The notes under the pieces were generated by a model. The model was not told the DNA's origin. It worked only from the letters and a program-made list of their open reading frames with translations, and searched no databases. Shown piece by piece: positions 60,054 to 64,000 of a DNA stretch of 64,000 nucleotides. Where the stretch lies: the NCBI RefSeq assembly GCF_000484695.1, contig NZ_AXVR01000019.1:22127-86126 (forward strand). The letters are read 5' to 3'. The position numbers and the translations under genes are program-made. Origin of the DNA: Salinispora cortesiana (GTDB taxonomy: Bacteria; Actinomycetota; Actinomycetes; Mycobacteriales; Micromonosporaceae). The stretch's first letter is position 1. Each line of letters starts with the position of its first letter.

Positions 60054-61382
60054 ATGCCCAGGTACGACGCGATTGTCATCGGGGCCCGCTGCGCGGGCGC
60101 GTCCACCGGCATGCTTCTGGCCCGACAGGGATATCGGGTGCTGGTCGTAGACCGATCGAGCTTTCCCAGCGACGTCATCTCGACCCACTTTCTCTGGCCG
60201 CACGGGACCTCCTACCTGAACCGGTGGAGCCTGCTGGACCAGGTGCTGGCGGTCACCCCGGCGCACACCGAGGTCACGTTCGTCAACGACGGAATTCCGC
60301 TCACCGGTTCGGTGCCGGACGACCTTCTGCGCGCGTACTTCCGCGACTGGCATGGCGACGACTCGGGCGTGGTGCGCTCGTACGCCTCGATCCGCCGGCA
60401 CGTGCTCGACCAGATACTGGTCGAGGCGGCGAGCAAGGCCGGCGCCGAGGTGCGAACAAACTTTGCGGTCCGGGAGCTCATCATCGAGGGCGACCAGGTC
60501 GTCGGGGTACGGGGACGCGACTCCGACGGGCAGTTGGTCGAAGAGCGTGCCCGAATCGTGATCGGTGCCGACGGACGTAACTCGTTCGTCGCCCGCTCCC
60601 TCGGCCTGCCGAAGTTCGACGAGCGGCCCCGGTGCACCTTCGCCTACTGGAGCTACTACTCCGGCTTTGACCTCGGCCCGGCGCAGCTGCACCGGCGTGG
60701 TCGGCTGGCCTGCGCCGTGGCACCCACCAACCACGACCAGAACATGGTCCTGGTCTGGGGTCCGAGCGAGTGGTCCCGTGAATTCCGCCGTGATGTGCCC
60801 GGCAACCTCCAGCGGGCGCTGGATTTCGTCAGCCCGGACCTGGGCGAGGTGGTCCGGACGCAGGGCGTGCGGGCGGAGCGCATCTACGGCACGCTGGACC
60901 AGTCCGCGTTCCTCCGGCCGCTGGCCGGACCGGGCTGGGTGCTGGTCGGCGATGCCGAGTCGGCCAAGGACCAGTGCACCGCGATCGGGATGACCCATGC
61001 CTTCCGGGGTGCGGAGTTGGTCGCCGACGCGTTGGGCCGGTGGCTCTCCGGGGACGTGTCGCTCAACGAGGCGATGGCCAGCTATGAAGGCCGCCGCCGC
61101 AGCCAGAACGCCGCCGCCTACTACGACTACGTCTGCACGCTCGCGGAGATGCGACCGTACCGCCACGACGAACTGCAGTTGTTCGTGGCGTTGCGCGGAA
61201 ACCAGCAGGAGATCGACCGGTTCGTCGCCACCCACGCCGACGTCGCGCCGGTTTCGGAGTTCTTCCAGGCGTCGAACCTTCTCCTCCTCAACGACGCCGC
61301 GAAGGAGACCTCGGCCGGCTATCCGGTGTTCGAGGACTTCCCCGCGACCGCTCGGATGTACCAGCAGAACCTGTTCGCCTGA
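60054..61382 (+). CDS. FAD-dependent oxidoreductase (geranylgeranyl reductase/halogenase-like fold)
   Basis: A 442-aa class A flavoprotein of the PHBH fold. The N-terminus reads YDAIVIGARCAGASTGMLLA, with the GxRCAG variant used by geranylgeranyl-reductase and related tailoring enzymes. The substrate-side STHFLWPHGTSYL and the second FAD motif WVLVGDAESAKDQCTAIGMT are conserved. The halogenase WxWxIP motif is not seen. It could reduce, hydroxylate or desaturate an acyl or polyketide substrate. Twenty-five bases separate it from the PLP enzyme gene, so the pair is one operon. Confidence 0.85.
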   Translation: MPRYDAIVIGARCAGASTGMLLARQGYRVLVVDRSSFPSDVISTHFLWPHGTSYLNRWSLLDQVLAVTPAHTEVTFVNDGIPLTGSVPDDLLRAYFRDWHGDDSGVVRSYASIRRHVLDQILVEAASKAGAEVRTNFAVRELIIEGDQVVGVRGRDSDGQLVEERARIVIGADGRNSFVARSLGLPKFDERPRCTFAYWSYYSGFDLGPAQLHRRGRLACAVAPTNHDQNMVLVWGPSEWSREFRRDVPGNLQRALDFVSPDLGEVVRTQGVRAERIYGTLDQSAFLRPLAGPGWVLVGDAESAKDQCTAIGMTHAFRGAELVADALGRWLSGDVSLNEAMASYEGRRRSQNAAAYYDYVCTLAEMRPYRHDELQLFVALRGNQQEIDRFVATHADVAPVSEFFQASNLLLLNDAAKETSAGYPVFEDFPATARMYQQNLFA

Positions 61383-61407
61383 CCCGTACCCCGCCAGGAG
61401 ATCGACT

Positions 61408-62952
61408 GTGTCCCTGCCTGAGCTTGACCAACGCGACGACGACGAACTGATCGAGACCATCCTCGCGGCCGCCGGCCGGCGCGATCTGGTGGCCATGGCG
61501 GTAGCCGCGGCCGAGGTCTCCGAGATGACCCGTAACTGGGCCACCCACATCCCGTGGGACGAGTTCGGCTCGTTGGACGAGAGCACCCTCGGCGAGGTGG
61601 TCGCCGACCTGACCCAGATGTGGGAACCCGTCGACCTGCAGGTTGACGCCGACGAGGAGTACGCGCTCGACAAGAACGCCTACGACTTCTACCGGCCGGC
61701 TGGCCGTAACCTGATGACCCGTACCGAGGAATTCTATGGGTGGGTGGAGGCGCGGCGGCGGACCGAGACGTGGCAGTACTCCAGGACGCTGGAGGCCGCG
61801 CCGAGCAGCGTCGCCCAGATCACCAACGACATCGGCCGGCGTACCCGCGGGATCAACTTCAACTCGCAGGACTATCTGTCGTTCAACACGCACCCGGCGA
61901 TCCGGGAGGCGGCGACCAAGGCCATGCGTGACTACGGTCCGCACAGCGCCGGGTCACCGATGGTGCTCGGGAACACCCGGATCTCCGACGAACTGGAGGC
62001 GTCGCTCGGCGAGTTGGTGCGCGCTGATCAGGTGACGCTCTTCCCAACCGGGTGGGCCGCCGGCTTCGGGGCGATGGCGGGGCTGGTCCGCCAGGAGGAC
62101 CACGTTCTGATCGACCGGCTGGCGCACTCCTGCCTCCAACAGGGGGCCCGGGCGACCACCCGCAACGTGGTGCGCTACGAACATCTCAACGTTGACGCGG
62201 TCCGTCGCCACCTGGTCGACATCCGTCGGCGAGACAGCCGCAACGGCATCCTCGTCGTCACGGACGGCCTCTTCTCGGTGGATGCTGACTGGCCGGATCT
62301 GGTGACCCTGCAGCGGGTGTGCCGGGAGCATGACGCGACGCTGCTCGTTGATGTGGCGCACGACCTGGGTTCGATGGGCCCGGGTGGCACCGGTGTGCTC
62401 GGGATGCAGCACGTGCTCGGTGACATCGACATCGTGATGGGCGCCTTCTCCAAGACGTTCTGCTCCAACGGCGGCTTCGTCGCCTCGGCCTCTCCCGCGC
62501 TCAAGCAGTACCTCAAGATGTTCGGCGGGTCGCACATGTTCTCCAACGCGCTGTCCCCCGTGCAGACCGCTGTGGTCCTGGAAGCCTCGAAGATCATCCG
62601 CTCCGCGGAGGGAGATTTCCTCCGTTCCCGGCTACACACCGCCGTCACCGCGCTTCGCGAGGAGCTGACCGGGTACGGGTTGACCTGCATGGGTGAGCCG
62701 TCGCCGATCGTGCCGCTCCTGATCGGAAACGAGAAGCTGGCGCGGATCGCGAACCGCCTGCTCTTCGACCGCGGGGTGCTCGCGTTCATGGTGGAGTTCC
62801 CGGTGACTCCGACGGGCTCGTCCCGGTTCCGGCTTCAGGTGCAGGCAAACCATGAGCCGGATGAGGCCCGCGCCGCAGCAAAGATCATCGCGGATGCGAT
62901 CGCCGACGCCCGCACCTACCTGTCCAGTGCCTTCGGGAGTACAGAGCGGTAG
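61408..62952 (+). CDS. Alpha-oxoamine synthase-like PLP enzyme (AONS-type) with N-terminal extension
   Basis: A 514-aa fold-type I PLP enzyme. The catalytic core (about 135-510) contains GINFNSQDYLSFNTHP, GPHSAGSPMVLGNTRI, DRLAHSCLQQGARA, VDVAHDLGSMGPGG (Asp and His contact PLP) and the PLP lysine in GAFSKTFCSNGGFV (about 349). Such enzymes join an amino acid to an acyl-thioester with decarboxylation (KBL, AONS, serine palmitoyltransferase). The N-terminal ~130 residues have no parallel in AONS (about 385 aa). GTG 61408 follows AGGAG. The acyl partner is unknown. Confidence 0.87.
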   Translation: MSLPELDQRDDDELIETILAAAGRRDLVAMAVAAAEVSEMTRNWATHIPWDEFGSLDESTLGEVVADLTQMWEPVDLQVDADEEYALDKNAYDFYRPAGRNLMTRTEEFYGWVEARRRTETWQYSRTLEAAPSSVAQITNDIGRRTRGINFNSQDYLSFNTHPAIREAATKAMRDYGPHSAGSPMVLGNTRISDELEASLGELVRADQVTLFPTGWAAGFGAMAGLVRQEDHVLIDRLAHSCLQQGARATTRNVVRYEHLNVDAVRRHLVDIRRRDSRNGILVVTDGLFSVDADWPDLVTLQRVCREHDATLLVDVAHDLGSMGPGGTGVLGMQHVLGDIDIVMGAFSKTFCSNGGFVASASPALKQYLKMFGGSHMFSNALSPVQTAVVLEASKIIRSAEGDFLRSRLHTAVTALREELTGYGLTCMGEPSPIVPLLIGNEKLARIANRLLFDRGVLAFMVEFPVTPTGSSRFRLQVQANHEPDEARAAAKIIADAIADARTYLSSAFGSTER

Positions 62953-63028
62953 CCATCGCCACACCTCATTCGGCGATCCCGGCCGGCCGTTTCGTCCAGT
63001 TGGACGGCGACGTGTGCGTAGTCAGATC

Positions 63029-63105
63029 GCGGCCAGGGCCTTGGTGATGTTCCACTCGGCCAAGCCCAGCATCCACTGGCGGTCCGGGAAGTCCCACGGA
63101 AGATG
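63029..63105 (-). pseudogene. Short C-terminal fragment of an unrecognised protein
   Basis: The minus strand from about 63105 reads WDFPDRQWMLGLAEWN followed by ITKALAAI and TGA at about 63029. The residues look like the end of a real protein but no start lies upstream and I do not recognise the family. It lies in the 311-bp gap between the PLP enzyme and the secreted protein. Confidence 0.3.
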
Positions 63106-63132
63106 ACCCGGTCTCCTAAACCCCGAGATACG

Positions 63133-63171
63133 GCTGTTGGCCGGCACCCGACTCCGGTGCCGGCCAACAGC
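63133..63171. terminator. Perfect 16-bp hairpin between convergent genes
   Basis: 63133-63148 pairs exactly with 63156-63171 around a 7-base loop. It is located after the PLP gene (ends 62952, rightward) and after the secreted-protein gene (ends 63265, leftward), where a shared terminator is expected. No T-run flanks it. Confidence 0.75.
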
Positions 63172-63264
63172 GTGCTCCCCCCGGGGTGGGGTCGTGATCT
63201 TGGTGGTTCAGCTGGTCCCGTGCTCGGTGACCAGCCCGGCGGCGTGGTCAGCGACCCGGTCGGC

Positions 63265-63861
63265 TCACTTGTTGAGCCGCCACTGGTCCACGGTCTCGCC
63301 TCGAAGAACGCTGAGCAGTGCCTCTTTGTTTTCGAAGCTGGTGACCTTGTCCCGGTCCTCGCTCAGGTGGATGTGCCAAAGGTGTGATGGGTCGGAAGAG
63401 GCGGCTTCATCCTTGCGGAAGTCCCAGCCTTCCACCTCGTTGTCACTGTCGGCCTGCCCGAAGAACTCACGCCAGCCGTCCAGTCGAGGGTCATCGGGAT
63501 CCTGGCCGGAGGCGAGCAGGCGGCTGGAGTACTCCGCGATGTTGGTGGCCTCCGAGAAGGTCCAGTCGTAGGCAGCGGCCTTGTCCGAAGGTCCGCCCTG
63601 GTCGTTGTCGTCAAGGACGGAGTAGTCGGTGGGGCCGTTGGCCGCGCGGGTGTTGTGATAGCCGGGCTTGTCGGTGTAGATACCGCCGTCGGCCGTGCCT
63701 GGCTGCAACTTCAGAAGTTCCTCCTGCAGCCACGACGAAGCCTCGGCCACCTTGTCCGGGTTACCAGCAGCGGTTGCGGGCGTGGCGGTCACCGCGAACG
63801 CTCCGCCTAGAGTCGCGGACGCAGCCACGGCCAGCACACTACGACGCAGAATCGTGTTCAT
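63265..63861 (-). CDS. Secreted protein of unknown function with HLWHIH motif
   Basis: A 198-aa exported protein. The signal peptide MNTILRRSVLAVAASATLGG with an Ala-rich cleavage region ends near residue 32. The mature part has DGGIYTDKPGYHNTRAANG, DYSVLDDNDQGGPSDKAAAY, DGWREFFGQADSDNEVEGWD and HLWHIHLSEDRD. This arrangement, with two histidine-bearing segments, resembles metal-dependent peptidase or endolysin-like secreted proteins of actinobacteria, but no catalytic family is certain. ATG 63861 was chosen at the signal-peptide start. The gene is leftward. Confidence 0.8.
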   Translation of the reverse strand: MNTILRRSVLAVAASATLGGAFAVTATPATAAGNPDKVAEASSWLQEELLKLQPGTADGGIYTDKPGYHNTRAANGPTDYSVLDDNDQGGPSDKAAAYDWTFSEATNIAEYSSRLLASGQDPDDPRLDGWREFFGQADSDNEVEGWDFRKDEAASSDPSHLWHIHLSEDRDKVTSFENKEALLSVLRGETVDQWRLNK

Positions 63862-64000
63862 GAGAATGCTCCATTCGGGGGTCGACACCCCACACGCACC
63901 CGAAAGGGGGGTCAGGCGGCAGGGGTGCAAGCACCGTCCGGCGCTCAACAGAACAGGGAAAGAAGATCCTCGGCTACCGCGGTCCGGGGACACGCACGGT

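Noticed and set aside
60027..61673. A 548-codon antisense frame over the FAD oxidoreductase
   Set aside because: No recognisable domains; the sense frame has intact FAD motifs and a ribosome-binding site.
1..64000. tRNA, rRNA or riboswitch genes
   Set aside because: No cloverleaf, CCA-ended or conserved riboswitch sequence was recognised by eye; a covariance-model scan would be needed to exclude them.

Overview
This is a high-GC actinobacterial chromosome segment. GC-rich codons, many GTG starts, XRE/DUF5753 plus DUF397 regulator pairs, PP2C, PAC2, GOLPH3-like, DUF3618/DUF4235 and class F sortase genes all point to the Micromonosporaceae, perhaps Salinispora or Micromonospora. The genus is an inference from protein character; no search was possible. 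Most of the window looks like vertically inherited chromosome with dense, often translationally coupled genes (4-bp GTGA/ATGA overlaps recur). The accessory pieces are the heptose/glycan cluster near 15-23 kb, an AT-richer sulfotransferase island at 47.4-48.5 kb, and a scarred region at 54.6-63.3 kb.

Layout: 0-7 kb carries the 5' part of thrS, an ADP-ribosylglycohydrolase, a two-component system, adenosine deaminase coupled to a trans-aconitate methyltransferase-like gene, and an aldo/keto reductase. 7-11 kb carries a cold-shock gene with a perfect terminator, a holin-like/DUF3618/DUF4235 envelope cassette, an MscS channel and a lipoprotein. 11-15 kb has a cysteine-desulfurase-like enzyme, an NagZ-type hexosaminidase and topoisomerase IB. 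15.1-23.1 kb is a tightly overlapping minus-strand operon: GmhB fused to a GT9 domain, two further glycosyltransferases, GmhA, HldE, an SDR and another GT9. Together these could make and transfer a nucleotide-activated manno-heptose, which is unexpected in a Gram-positive. A polyprenol-phosphate mannose synthase-like gene diverges from it.

24-33 kb holds a phytoene-desaturase-like oxidoreductase, an aldehyde dehydrogenase, and a run of small stress-type genes (ChaB-like, DUF2795-like, SRPBCC, small-conductance channel-like, GSP17M-like). 33-46 kb holds a GNAT/APC permease pair, a GOLPH3-like protein, an XRE/DUF397 pair, HrpB helicase, a PP2C phosphatase, a succinate-semialdehyde dehydrogenase-like enzyme, an SGNH lipoprotein, EcsC and PAC2 proteins. 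46-54 kb holds exonuclease III, the sulfotransferase, a sortase F with a coupled surface protein, TrmB, a Ski2-like helicase and a dienelactone-hydrolase-like protein whose nucleophile position is glycine.

54.6-64 kb is mosaic: three decayed genes, an XRE regulator with a small cysteine-motif protein, a frameshifted and truncated ISL3-type transposase, a NodB-type deacetylase, and a two-gene operon of an FAD oxidoreductase and an alpha-oxoamine-synthase-like PLP enzyme with an unusual N-terminal extension. This operon looks like a small natural-product or lipid-amine module. The window ends in a secreted protein with a C-terminal HLWHIH motif. No tRNA, rRNA or CRISPR array was recognised.
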